The notes under the pieces are model-generated. The model saw nothing but the letters and a program-made list of their open reading frames with translations, ran no database searches and had not been told where the DNA came from. Positions 49,089 to 57,409 of a stretch of 64,000 nucleotides of DNA are shown here, in pieces. Origin of the DNA: Maribacter sedimenticola (GTDB lineage Bacteria > Bacteroidota > Bacteroidia > Flavobacteriales > Flavobacteriaceae); contig NZ_FZNV01000008.1 of the NCBI RefSeq assembly GCF_900188415.1, forward strand, positions 1-64,000, written 5' to 3'. The position numbers were made by a program, and so were the translations under genes. The stretch's first letter is position 1. Each line of letters starts with the position of its first letter.

Positions 49089-50083
49089 TCCACAACCAGT
49101 TAAATTATTTTAATAACGTATTAGGAGGAAGTATTTCTAGTTTTGAAGGAGATCGTATTCTTCAATACGATAATGAAAAAGGAACCGGCCGTATACAGAC
49201 GGTAGCGTTGGAATCTGGAATCTCTTATACGGAATACGATTTAAGTTTGGCCCAGGACTTTAATTTTTCCCTTGAAATGAACGGTCATAGATGTTTATAT
49301 TTCATCTATTGTTTAGAAGGTGATTTTACCGTACAACGCAATTACGGTACTACTAAATCCTTAAAAGTGGAAGCTTTGCAAACCGTGTTGATCGGTGGTA
49401 AAAACGATACTATTGATATAAAATTGAAAGAGGGAACAAAATCTAATATTGCCATTATCAGGGTTTCTGAGGACGATGCCCCAAAAATTCAAGGAGAAAA
49501 AGGAAGTGACCTTTATCAGCAGTTGTTTTCTTCTTTTTTACAAGAAGATAGTTATGAGCATATTGGTACGTTTAACTTGAAAATAAAGGAGCAATTGTTA
49601 CAGATACGTTCCATACATCAAAAAGGGTTGGTTAGAAAATTGCTTATTGATGGTATTGTGAGCTTTACTTTGGCACTTGAAATTTTACAGTGTAGAGAAG
49701 ATATCAACAATGAAGGTCAAGTGTCAACCATTTTAACCAAGAGTGAGTTGTTGAGAATTGAGGAAGCGGTGAACGCAATTAAAAGAAAACCGGAATACCC
49801 TTATACCGTTACTTATTTAAGTAGGGAATATGGATTATCCCCGACAAAATTGCAGGAAGGATTTAAGGTAATGGAAGGTACTACCGTAACCAACTTTATT
49901 AGAAATGAAAGATTAGTTCTAGCAGAAGAATTGATACAGACCTCAGATTTGAATATTTCCGAAATTGTATATACCATTGGTTTTACCAGCAGAAGTTACT
50001 TTTCTAAAATATTTAGAAATAGATTTAACTGTACGCCTAAGACCTATTTAATGAATACTAGAAAAGTATCGTTATCCGCATAA
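49079..50083 (+). CDS. AraC family transcriptional regulator
   Basis: 334 residues. The N-terminal part (about 1-190) is a beta-rich sensing domain (CLYFIYCLEGDFTVQRNYG resembles the AraC cupin). The C-terminal AraC domain (about 235-330) has TVTYLSREYGLSPTKLQEGFK and ISEIVYTIGFTSRSYFSKIFRNRFNCTPKTYL, the full double HTH signature. It lies in the signalling cluster and is convergent with the BLUF gene, with a bidirectional terminator between. A 53-codon ORF overlaps its start. Ligand unknown. Confidence 0.9.
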   Translation: MQVVHNQLNYFNNVLGGSISSFEGDRILQYDNEKGTGRIQTVALESGISYTEYDLSLAQDFNFSLEMNGHRCLYFIYCLEGDFTVQRNYGTTKSLKVEALQTVLIGGKNDTIDIKLKEGTKSNIAIIRVSEDDAPKIQGEKGSDLYQQLFSSFLQEDSYEHIGTFNLKIKEQLLQIRSIHQKGLVRKLLIDGIVSFTLALEILQCREDINNEGQVSTILTKSELLRIEEAVNAIKRKPEYPYTVTYLSREYGLSPTKLQEGFKVMEGTTVTNFIRNERLVLAEELIQTSDLNISEIVYTIGFTSRSYFSKIFRNRFNCTPKTYLMNTRKVSLSA

Positions 50084-50110
50084 TTTAAAATAAAGGACAG
50101 ACATGTAAAA

Positions 50111-50137
50111 AGCGCCAACTATGATATAGTTGGCGCT
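50111..50137. terminator. bidirectional terminator between AraC and BLUF genes
   Basis: AGCGCCAACTAT and ATAGTTGGCGCT form a perfect 12-bp stem with A residues before and T residues after, so it works for both converging genes. Confidence 0.9.
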
Positions 50138-50159
50138 TTTTTTATAGGTTACATTAAAA

Positions 50160-50582
50160 TCAATGTTCAAATATTAAGGATTTTATTTGTTTCCAAAACA
50201 ACCTTACCGATGCGGAATCATTGTTGTGGTAGGAGGATAATATCAATAGATTGTTTTCAAACACCTTTAATTCTACCTCATCGGTTTTTTCGTCCGGTGA
50301 ATAATAGGCCATGTGCCATCCATCAAAAACCGCTTTAGTTGCTGAACCTTCCCATAATAAATTCACCTCATCATGGCGCATATCGGATTCAATATTGTTA
50401 TACACATTAAAGATGTGATTTTTTGCACCTTGTAGGGTTTGTACAAACATACCTTTGTGGTAGATTAGACACCCTGTAATGTTCAAATTTTTATTGTTGG
50501 CAACTGAGGTCGTTAGAATATTTTCTAAATCATCCTTTGTAAGGTTGGACTTGGCCGTGGAACGATAGGTTAATTCGTGCAT
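50160..50582 (-). CDS. BLUF-domain blue-light sensor
   Basis: 140 residues, a stand-alone BLUF domain binding FAD. MHELTYRSTAK has the conserved Tyr6; NNKNLNITGCLIYHKGMF holds the flavin-contact Asn; FVQTLQG has the key Gln; DMRHDEV and the C-terminal FDGWHMAYY hold the switch Trp/Met region. Blue light changes the Gln hydrogen bonding and the C-terminal helices signal to a partner. No output domain, so it must act on another protein, plausibly one of the kinases or regulators of this cluster. Monocistronic, convergent to the AraC gene. Confidence 0.92.
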   Translation of the reverse strand: MHELTYRSTAKSNLTKDDLENILTTSVANNKNLNITGCLIYHKGMFVQTLQGAKNHIFNVYNNIESDMRHDEVNLLWEGSATKAVFDGWHMAYYSPDEKTDEVELKVFENNLLILSSYHNNDSASVRLFWKQIKSLIFEH

Positions 50583-50726
50583 TCTTTTATTTTGGATTTA
50601 TCTATAAAAAGATATTTATATCTAGCCCACAAAGTTAACCATTAACAATAGCCATAAAGTTAATTTGTATTACTATTAACTAAATATAATAAAGTTTGTA
50701 TAGAAAATGAATGCGGTAATTGAAAA

Positions 50727-51173
50727 CTAAATAGAAATCACGAACTCAGGTTCTGCAGTTTCGTTTTTGGAAGTGTTTTTAATATAGCTTAAACATTTAT
50801 GCAATAATGTCTTTAGCTGATTGTAAGATGATGGTTTTTGAAGATATAACGAAGCACCCATTTCCTTTAATCGCGTAATTTCCTTTGGGTGATAGGATGT
50901 TGAGTAAATAATGATCGGTGTGTCTATATACTGCGGCAGTTCCCTAATATCCGCCAGGCATTCAAAACCGTCCATCATTGGCATTTTAAGGTCTAAAAAT
51001 ATAACATCTGGGCGTGTTTCGTTTTCGGATACCAAATCGGCCATTAAGTCAACACCGTTGTTAAATTCGGAGACTTTGGTTTTAATGGGTATTTCTTTCA
51101 ATGCATCAGAAAAGAATGTTCTATCATCGCTATCATCATCTGCGAGGTAAACATTTATAAGGGTTTGATTCAT
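50727..51173 (-). CDS. stand-alone response regulator receiver
   Basis: About 148 residues from the Met at 51,173 (MNQTLINVYLADDDSDDRTF). Receiver hallmarks are ADDDSDD, the phosphoacceptor in VIFLDLKMPMMDGFEC, IIYSTS and YLQKPSSY (Lys). Single-domain, Rcp1-like, as the other three receivers. Oriented toward the BLUF gene and 145 bp from it. A kinase partner is not fixed by position: the nearest kinases lie at 46,873 and 55,091. Confidence 0.9.
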   Translation of the reverse strand: MNQTLINVYLADDDSDDRTFFSDALKEIPIKTKVSEFNNGVDLMADLVSENETRPDVIFLDLKMPMMDGFECLADIRELPQYIDTPIIIYSTSYHPKEITRLKEMGASLYLQKPSSYNQLKTLLHKCLSYIKNTSKNETAEPEFVISI

Positions 51174-51359
51174 AGTAACTAACAATTGTACATTTTAAAC
51201 GCTTTTGTGGGGTAAAGAATTGTATGTAATTTTTATAATGTTAACTAATTAATAGGTCGTTGTTTAGTTCAATTGCTTTGCAATATATAAAAAATACTAT
51301 TTTTTTTATATCCCAATTAACTCAAATGATGACTCAATCCGCAATTAAAAATACCTTGA

Positions 51360-51806
51360 TTAATCGGCATAATGTATAATGGCGGTGCCACCTAAGCTAT
51401 TGTTTTTAATAGAGTGTATGGTTCTACCTAGGGCAGTTGTAAGAATTTTAAACGAGGCCGGTTTATGCAAATATCGATTAGCACCCAATTCAAATAAGTT
51501 GGATATTCTATCAATATCATACAGATTGGAATAAACCACAATGGGTATGTTGTCAAAGGAACTGTTGGCCCGCAGTTCCTTTAGACATTCCTCTCCATTT
51601 TTTTTAGGCATTAGCAGGTCTAGGAATATGATATTTGGTAATGTGGAGGTCGTATCCATTTCGTGTAACAATGTTTCTCCATTATCAAAAAGTTGAATAT
51701 TGATATTCTGGTCGACCTCTGCTATAGCTTCCGTAAAGATTTGCTGATCGTCGGTATCGTCCTCCGCCATAAAAATTAGAAAATCATCATTATCGATCGT
51801 GCCCAT
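51360..51806 (-). CDS. stand-alone response regulator receiver
   Basis: 148 residues. MAEDDTDDQQIF gives the acidic pocket, IIFLDLLMPKKNGEEC the phosphoacceptor Asp, VVYSNL the Ser/Thr position and RYLHKPASF the conserved Lys. Single receiver domain. It lies 19 bp downstream of the short-chain dehydrogenase gene on the same strand, so the two are probably co-transcribed. Confidence 0.9.
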   Translation of the reverse strand: MGTIDNDDFLIFMAEDDTDDQQIFTEAIAEVDQNINIQLFDNGETLLHEMDTTSTLPNIIFLDLLMPKKNGEECLKELRANSSFDNIPIVVYSNLYDIDRISNLFELGANRYLHKPASFKILTTALGRTIHSIKNNSLGGTAIIHYAD

Positions 51807-51825
51807 AATTCCATGCCATTTTAAG

Positions 51826-52683
51826 TTAACCCCCTATTATTTCTCCGCCATTGATATGAATAACCTGTCCTGTCATGTAGCTACTATCCTTACTGGCCAA
51901 AAACACGTAAGCCGGACCTACTTCAGCCGGTTGTCCCGCCCTTCCCAAGGGTACATCCTTACCAAAATTTTCAAGGTCTTCGCCCTCAAAAGTTGCTGGT
52001 ATAAGCGGTGTCCAAATTGGGCCTGGGGCAACAGCATTTACCCTAATGTTTTTTGGTGCCAATGCTTTGGAAAGGCTTCGCGTAAATGAAACTATGGCTC
52101 CTTTGGTGCTAGCATAATCTATTAAATGTTCAGAACCACGGTATGCCGTTACAGATGTAGTGTTGATAATGGTATCTTCAGCGGTAAGGTGGGCCATAGC
52201 CGCCTTGGCCAAATAGAAATAAGCGTATATGTTCGTTTCAAAGGTTTTTTGAAAATTGGACGAGCTTATGTTTTCCAATCGTTCCGCAGGAAATTGCATG
52301 GCAGCGTTATTGACAAGAACATTTAATTTACCATAATGTGAAACGGTCTTGGCAATGGCAGATTTACAGAACTCCTCGTCCTTTACATCTCCTTTAAGCA
52401 GTAGACATTTACTTCCTTCGGCTTCAATTTCTTTTTTGGTCTGTTCCGCATCTTCATCCTCGTTAAAGTAGATGATGGCAATCTTGGCGCCTTCCCTGGC
52501 AAAATGTAATGCGGTACTTTTACCTATTCCACTGTCACCGCCAGAAATCAAGGCTATTTTACCAAGTAATTTTTCGCTCCCCTTATAATCTTTTCGTATG
52601 GTAATGGGGGTAGGGTTCATCTTATGCTCATTGCCAGGTTGTTTAGCCTGTTCTTCACTTTTTTTTATATCAATATCTATCAT
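51826..52683 (-). CDS. short-chain dehydrogenase/reductase, general stress type
   Basis: 285 residues of the YhdF/GsiB-type extended N-terminus group (QAKQPGNEHKMNPTPITIRKDYKGSEKL). Rossmann TGxxxGIG variant ISGGDSGIGKSTALHFAREG (43-62), NNAAM, catalytic Ser in INTTSVTAYRG, YxxxK in DYASTKGAIVSF, and VAPGPIWTPLIPA. NAD(P)-dependent cytosolic oxidoreductase; homologues are induced by stress in other bacteria. Coupled with a receiver gene 19 bp downstream. Confidence 0.92.
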   Translation of the reverse strand: MIDIDIKKSEEQAKQPGNEHKMNPTPITIRKDYKGSEKLLGKIALISGGDSGIGKSTALHFAREGAKIAIIYFNEDEDAEQTKKEIEAEGSKCLLLKGDVKDEEFCKSAIAKTVSHYGKLNVLVNNAAMQFPAERLENISSSNFQKTFETNIYAYFYLAKAAMAHLTAEDTIINTTSVTAYRGSEHLIDYASTKGAIVSFTRSLSKALAPKNIRVNAVAPGPIWTPLIPATFEGEDLENFGKDVPLGRAGQPAEVGPAYVFLASKDSSYMTGQVIHINGGEIIGG

Positions 52684-52918
52684 TGTTTAATGTTTAGTTA
52701 TGAAAGGTTAAGATGCATCTTGGATTATATCGTTTTAATTATATAATTATCCTAGAGATGTTGTTAACCATGTATTTTTTAATAACCTAAAATTAAAACA
52801 GGATTTTACTATGGAATAACTCAAAAAAAATGAAGTTGAACGGTAAAGGATTTACGATCGTTTTTTAAGAAAAAGGTGTCTATGTCGTTTCAAGAAAATT
52901 ACTTTTTTTTAATATGTT

Positions 52919-53440
52919 TCATGCCCTCATTACATCTTGCATAATCCATAAGCTAAGGGGTTTGTCATCTTTTTTGTGCAATACGGAAATATCTCCCGTA
53001 GTCTCAAAAACCACCGCTTTGATCTGTTGTAGGTCCGTTACGTTTGCTTCACGTAATTTTGAACGTAGGTCGCCCTCCGTAACCCTTGCCTTTAAAAGAT
53101 TGGCGTCGATAATTTTTTCGCCATCCATTAATAATAGGGGAGAATTGTCCACAAGTTCTTGTATGCTTTTTTTTCTACGTGCCAATGCAATGGAAATTTG
53201 TAAACCATAAATGGCTATTAGACCAATAATACCTTCTATCAATTTTACGGAGGACGATAAAATGGTTGTAGCCACAATGGAACCTACAGCAACGGTCATC
53301 GCAAAATCAAAACTGGACATTTTTGAAAAACTACGCTTGCCACTTATTCTTGTCAAGATTATGATTGCTAAGTAAATACCAATAGCGCTAGCAATGATCA
53401 ACAGTACATTTTCCCATGTAGTATCAAATAATGTTTTCAT
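52919..53440 (-). CDS. DUF421 (YetF-like) membrane protein
   Basis: 173 residues. Helices at about 10-29 and 60-85 lead to the DUF421 domain: SGKRSFSKMSSFDFAMTVAVGSIVATTIL is the family motif, and SPLLLMDGEKIIDANLLKARVTEGDLRSKLREANV is the cytoplasmic beta-alpha domain. Family function is poorly known and linked to spore or stress physiology in Bacillus. Length is typical of the short form. Confidence 0.88.
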   Translation of the reverse strand: MKTLFDTTWENVLLIIASAIGIYLAIIILTRISGKRSFSKMSSFDFAMTVAVGSIVATTILSSSVKLIEGIIGLIAIYGLQISIALARRKKSIQELVDNSPLLLMDGEKIIDANLLKARVTEGDLRSKLREANVTDLQQIKAVVFETTGDISVLHKKDDKPLSLWIMQDVMRA

Positions 53441-53502
53441 GATATTGTATTTTTAATTTGTACGTAAATAGAACAGTCAATTAAGAAGCGTGGCCCTTTG
53501 AA

Positions 53503-53766
53503 TTATCCATTGAACACCGTACGGTATCTGTATATCAGTACGAGCATGGTACAATTTAGTACTACGGATATTCCATTGGTTACGATTATGGGAACATCGG
53601 CCTTTAATATGCCATATATGGTCCAAAGAAAAACACCAATAGTAATGATATAGAACATTTTTGGAGAAACATCATCGACCTTCTTGGAGCGCCATGCTTT
53701 ATATATTTGTGGCAATGCCGCTACGGTAGTAAAAAATCCAGCGAATGTTCCTATAAGTTCTTCCAT
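53503..53766 (-). CDS. SemiSWEET sugar transporter
   Basis: About 87 residues from the Met at 53,766 (MEELIGTFAGFF); two upstream Met codons are alternatives. One triple-helix bundle: FFTTVAALPQIYKAWRSK carries the PQ motif, SPKMFYIITIGVFLWTIYGI and IVTNGISVVLNCTMLVLIYRY complete it. SemiSWEETs dimerise and move sugars down their gradient through the cytoplasmic membrane. Alone between the DUF421 gene and a divergent membrane protein gene. Confidence 0.9.
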   Translation of the reverse strand: MEELIGTFAGFFTTVAALPQIYKAWRSKKVDDVSPKMFYIITIGVFLWTIYGILKADVPIIVTNGISVVLNCTMLVLIYRYRTVFNG

Positions 53767-53956
53767 ACGCATACACATTTTTTTAGAGGGCTATAACTAA
53801 AAGATAGTCGCAACGCTATGTGCGTTTTAGCAAAGTTAGTAGCATAAGTGAGATGCCTTTAATGATAACCGCTCAACTTTTAGCGCATTCACATGAATTG
53901 TTTGTTCAATTGATATTGCCATGTGCACATTATAAAATTTTGTATGATTTTTATAT

Positions 53957-54421
53957 TTGGATATCTTTTTTAGCATGGGTATGGACGTAATACTGATCAT
54001 ATTGTCTGGAATATTGGGAACTATGGTAATGACCGTTTTTAGCCATATTTTGGAAAAAGTGAGCGGTCATAAATTTAATGAGGCGCATCTTCTCAATAAA
54101 TTGATCGATCGTTGCGGTACATTTGATTCTGATGCTGAGGATAATGACATTAGGGGGTGGGCCATACATTTGGCCATTGGGATACTTATGGCCATGGGTC
54201 TGTATTTTTATATAAATTACGCCAAGGAATTCAGTGTATTGCTTTCTGGAGTGGTTTTAGGATTTTTTCTAGGTATCATAGGTGTACTGGGATGGACAAT
54301 TATGTTTAAAAAACATTCCGATCCACCAGAGATCAATTTGGTTTATTTTTTTGTTCAGTTGATCTGTGCACATATGATATTTGGGGTATCGGCATTGTGG
54401 ATATTGACCAAAGTAGGGTAG
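53957..54421 (+). CDS. membrane protein of unknown function
   Basis: 154 residues with four hydrophobic helices (about 8-28, 70-88, 92-115, 128-150). FSHILEKVSGHKFNEAHLLNKLID lies in the first loop; RGWAIHLAIGILMAMGLYFYI opens the second helix. No family is recognised. The start could also be the Met at 53,975. It lies divergent to the SemiSWEET gene. Intact, not part of an evident operon. Confidence 0.7.
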   Translation: MDIFFSMGMDVILIILSGILGTMVMTVFSHILEKVSGHKFNEAHLLNKLIDRCGTFDSDAEDNDIRGWAIHLAIGILMAMGLYFYINYAKEFSVLLSGVVLGFFLGIIGVLGWTIMFKKHSDPPEINLVYFFVQLICAHMIFGVSALWILTKVG

Positions 54422-54604
54422 CATACCAATACATTTTAAAGCGGTGAATTTTGGGGTTCGCTTCTAATATTGAATTTTAGTTTATAAAAAATGCCAAAAT
54501 CTAAAAATTCCTTTAATTTTTTGGTTTAAATGAACATTTTTATGAGGATTTACGTAAATATTATAGAACATTAAATCGCTACCTAATAGATAATCGACTA
54601 CATT

Positions 54605-54642
54605 TAGCAATAACCCCCGTATATAGCAATAACCCCCGTATA
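54605..54642 (+). repeat. 19-bp tandem duplication before a receiver gene
   Basis: TAGCAATAACCCCCGTATA occurs twice without gap (54,605-54,623 and 54,624-54,642) and ends one base before the ATG at 54,644, so the 5' untranslated region and ribosome entry area are duplicated. Confidence 0.9.
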
Positions 54643-54643
54643 G

Positions 54644-55087
54644 ATGAAAGAACATAAATTACATATAGCCTTGGTAGATGATGATGAGGATGATAGGTCC
54701 TTTTTTGAAGAAGCTATAGAAGAAATTAACATAGCCACACAACTCTTTCTTTTTGAGAATGGCCAGGAAATTTTGAAGTTCCTGAACTTAAACCAACCCA
54801 TCTTGCCAAAATTGATTTTTTTGGACTTGAACATGCCAATAATCAATGGCCTTCAGTGTCTAAAGGAAATCCGATCCCATAACCATTTGGATATCATAAA
54901 AGTGGCCATATATTCTACATCTTCATCTTCTACGGATATTGAAAGTGCATTTGCCGAGGGGGCCAACCTATATGTGACCAAGCCGGATTCCTTTAAAAAA
55001 TTGACGGAAATCATACATAATATACTACGGATAGATTGGTCCAAGAGCGATAAGGAGTTAACCAGGGATAATTTCATTTATAGCTAA
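54644..55087 (+). CDS. stand-alone response regulator receiver
   Basis: 147 residues. ALVDDDEDDRSFF acidic pocket, LIFLDLNMPIINGLQC with the phosphoacceptor, AIYSTSSSS, and YVTKPDSF with the conserved Lys. It lies 3 bp before the histidine kinase gene at 55,091, making this the only receiver of the cluster with an evident cognate kinase. A tandem duplication sits directly before its start. Confidence 0.92.
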   Translation: MKEHKLHIALVDDDEDDRSFFEEAIEEINIATQLFLFENGQEILKFLNLNQPILPKLIFLDLNMPIINGLQCLKEIRSHNHLDIIKVAIYSTSSSSTDIESAFAEGANLYVTKPDSFKKLTEIIHNILRIDWSKSDKELTRDNFIYS

Positions 55088-55090
55088 CGT

Positions 55091-57295
55091 ATGGACATTA
55101 AACGAATTTTAGCCTCTACCAAAACGTATGTATTTTTATTGATACTGGCTGCGGCCTTATTGCTATATACCGCCGGTGTAGGCTATAAGCAGGTAGAGCG
55201 GCTTTATAGTTCTGGGGAAAAGGTAACCCATACGCTTGATGTACAGCGCGCCATAGTAGAATTATCCGCAAATTTTTTATTACTGGAATCCATTCAGCTA
55301 AAAGCGCAAATACAACAAGATCACGAAAACTTGGGCGATATGGTCATAATTGAAATTGACCAAGGGCTAGAGCGTTTACAAGCGTTGACCAAGGACAATG
55401 ATTCCCAACAGGAACGGGTAAAGGTATTAAAGGCCCTGAGGAACGATATGATATCTGAACTACCGGTCACACCTATATTGGACAGTACGGAAGTTGCCAA
55501 TAAACAGCCCCAGCTAGACCGTTTGGAACGTATTTCCAAAATTGTGAACAAGGCCCAGGTAATCAAAAAGAATATGTTATCCGAGGAAAACTATTTAATG
55601 GTCTCCAGAAGGGAAGAGTTTACATCCCAATCATTCTTAACACCACTGTCCTCTTTATTGGTAGCCATTACATCAATGATCATATTTGTCATTGGTTTTA
55701 TTAGTATTTATAGTCAAAAGCGGGAGATTACCAAAGTCAATTCCCATATTATTGAACAGAATAAAAAATTACAGGAGACAGAAACGTTTTTAAAGGGTGT
55801 CTATAAAAGTTCCAATAATGTAATCAGTCATTTTGAACCCATTAAAGATGACCAGGGTAAAGTAATTGATTTCAAATTTGTGTACGCCTCTAACGCCATT
55901 GAGGAAGTTACAGGAAGCGATCAAGCTGAAAATATTGGTAAAACGTTGGTGGAGATGTACCCTATGGTAGTAGAGAATGGTCTTTTGGACCTTATGAAAC
56001 ACTGTTACAATACCGGAGAGGCCCAAGAGCATGAAAGTGAATATGTCTTTGCAGATAATACAAAGACTATTTGCAACACCATTGTAAAATCTGGTGGAGG
56101 TATTACCAATACGGCATGGGATACCACCAATATTAAAAAAACGGAAAAAGCCCTTTATGAGCTTAATGAGGAGCTTAGTTTGCAGAATACCATATTTAAG
56201 GAAGCGGAAATTGTAGCAGGTATTGGCAGTTATATATGGTATTTAGATGATGGCTCGGTAACCATATCGGATAATTTTTATAGGCTATTAGGGTATGAGC
56301 CCAATAGTTTTCCCATTACCTTGGAGAACTATCGGAATATGGTTCATCCGGATGACAGGGAAGATTATGATACCTTATGTGCGGAGACCATTGAAAACGG
56401 AACCTCTTCCATTTCTACATTACGGATAATCACAAAGGATAAAAAGGTACTGCACCTTAATATTAATGGGCGATTAATACAGATAGAAAATCAACCGGTC
56501 TCTGTGGGCATTGTACAGGATATTACCGAGCAAGTCAAGAAAGACAATCAATTAATTGACAGTTACGATAAACTTAAGTTGAGCAACGAGGAATTGGAAT
56601 CCTTTAGTAGGGTGGCTAGTCATGATTTACAGGAGCCGTTAAGGAAAATTCAGGTGTTTATTTCCCGTATAGAGGATGATGCGCGGGAATCCCTGCCTAA
56701 AAAATCTGTGGTCTATTTTGAAAAAATAAAGATTGCTGCCCTAAGGATGCGAGATCTCATTCAAAATCTGTTGACCTATAGCGGTATTGAAAGACAGGAT
56801 GGTGAATTTGAAGAAGTAAATCTCAACGGGGTGGTGAGTAAGGTAACCGATGAATTGTCACAACTGATCAAAGAAACCAATGCCCAAATAAGCAATGGCC
56901 CTTTGCCAAAGGTAAAAGGGGTTGCCTTTAAATTAGAGCAGGTATTTGCCAATTTAATCAGCAATTCCATTAAATACAGAAAGAATGATGTAGACCCTAT
57001 CATCACTATTTCATCTACGCAGGTGAACGCTCAGGAAATACAGGAAAAATTTTCCAAAAACTTTACGGCATACCACAGAATTGCGTTGGCCGATAATGGA
57101 ATTGGATTTGCGCCAGAATATGCAAAGACCATTTTTGAGGTATTTCAAAAATTACATTCCAAAACAGAATATTCCGGTACCGGTATAGGGCTATCTATTT
57201 GTAAAAAGATAGTTGAAAACCACCAAGGCCATATTCATGCCGTTAGTACGCTTGGGGAGGGCGCCACTTTTGTAGTGTATCTTCCCGTACATTGA
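55091..57295 (+). CDS. membrane-bound CHASE3-like PAS histidine kinase
   Basis: 734 residues. A first membrane helix (about 12-30), a helical extracytoplasmic sensor of CHASE3 type (30-180) and a second helix (185-207) are followed by two PAS-like domains (about 230-350 and 365-485) and the kinase core: ASHDLQEPLRKIQVFIS (His about 515), N box NLISNSIKYR, G1 DNGIGF, G2 GTGIGLSICKKIV. Co-transcribed with the receiver gene 3 bp upstream. It is the only kinase of the four here with membrane helices. Confidence 0.92.
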   Translation: MDIKRILASTKTYVFLLILAAALLLYTAGVGYKQVERLYSSGEKVTHTLDVQRAIVELSANFLLLESIQLKAQIQQDHENLGDMVIIEIDQGLERLQALTKDNDSQQERVKVLKALRNDMISELPVTPILDSTEVANKQPQLDRLERISKIVNKAQVIKKNMLSEENYLMVSRREEFTSQSFLTPLSSLLVAITSMIIFVIGFISIYSQKREITKVNSHIIEQNKKLQETETFLKGVYKSSNNVISHFEPIKDDQGKVIDFKFVYASNAIEEVTGSDQAENIGKTLVEMYPMVVENGLLDLMKHCYNTGEAQEHESEYVFADNTKTICNTIVKSGGGITNTAWDTTNIKKTEKALYELNEELSLQNTIFKEAEIVAGIGSYIWYLDDGSVTISDNFYRLLGYEPNSFPITLENYRNMVHPDDREDYDTLCAETIENGTSSISTLRIITKDKKVLHLNINGRLIQIENQPVSVGIVQDITEQVKKDNQLIDSYDKLKLSNEELESFSRVASHDLQEPLRKIQVFISRIEDDARESLPKKSVVYFEKIKIAALRMRDLIQNLLTYSGIERQDGEFEEVNLNGVVSKVTDELSQLIKETNAQISNGPLPKVKGVAFKLEQVFANLISNSIKYRKNDVDPIITISSTQVNAQEIQEKFSKNFTAYHRIALADNGIGFAPEYAKTIFEVFQKLHSKTEYSGTGIGLSICKKIVENHQGHIHAVSTLGEGATFVVYLPVH

Positions 57296-57353
57296 TTATG
57301 TTGTTTCTAAGTTAAACGTATTCAACTATAAGGTCGGTAGGTATTAAAAAATA

Positions 57354-57382
57354 TGCCCCGTTCAAATTATATTGACGGGGCA
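57354..57382 (-). terminator. rho-independent terminator of the GH13 gene
   Basis: TGCCCCGT and ACGGGGCA form an 8-bp stem; on the minus strand ATTTTTTAATA follows. It may also stop the converging kinase transcript. Confidence 0.75.
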
Positions 57383-57409
57383 CATTATTATTGTTCCAAA
57401 GGATATTAC

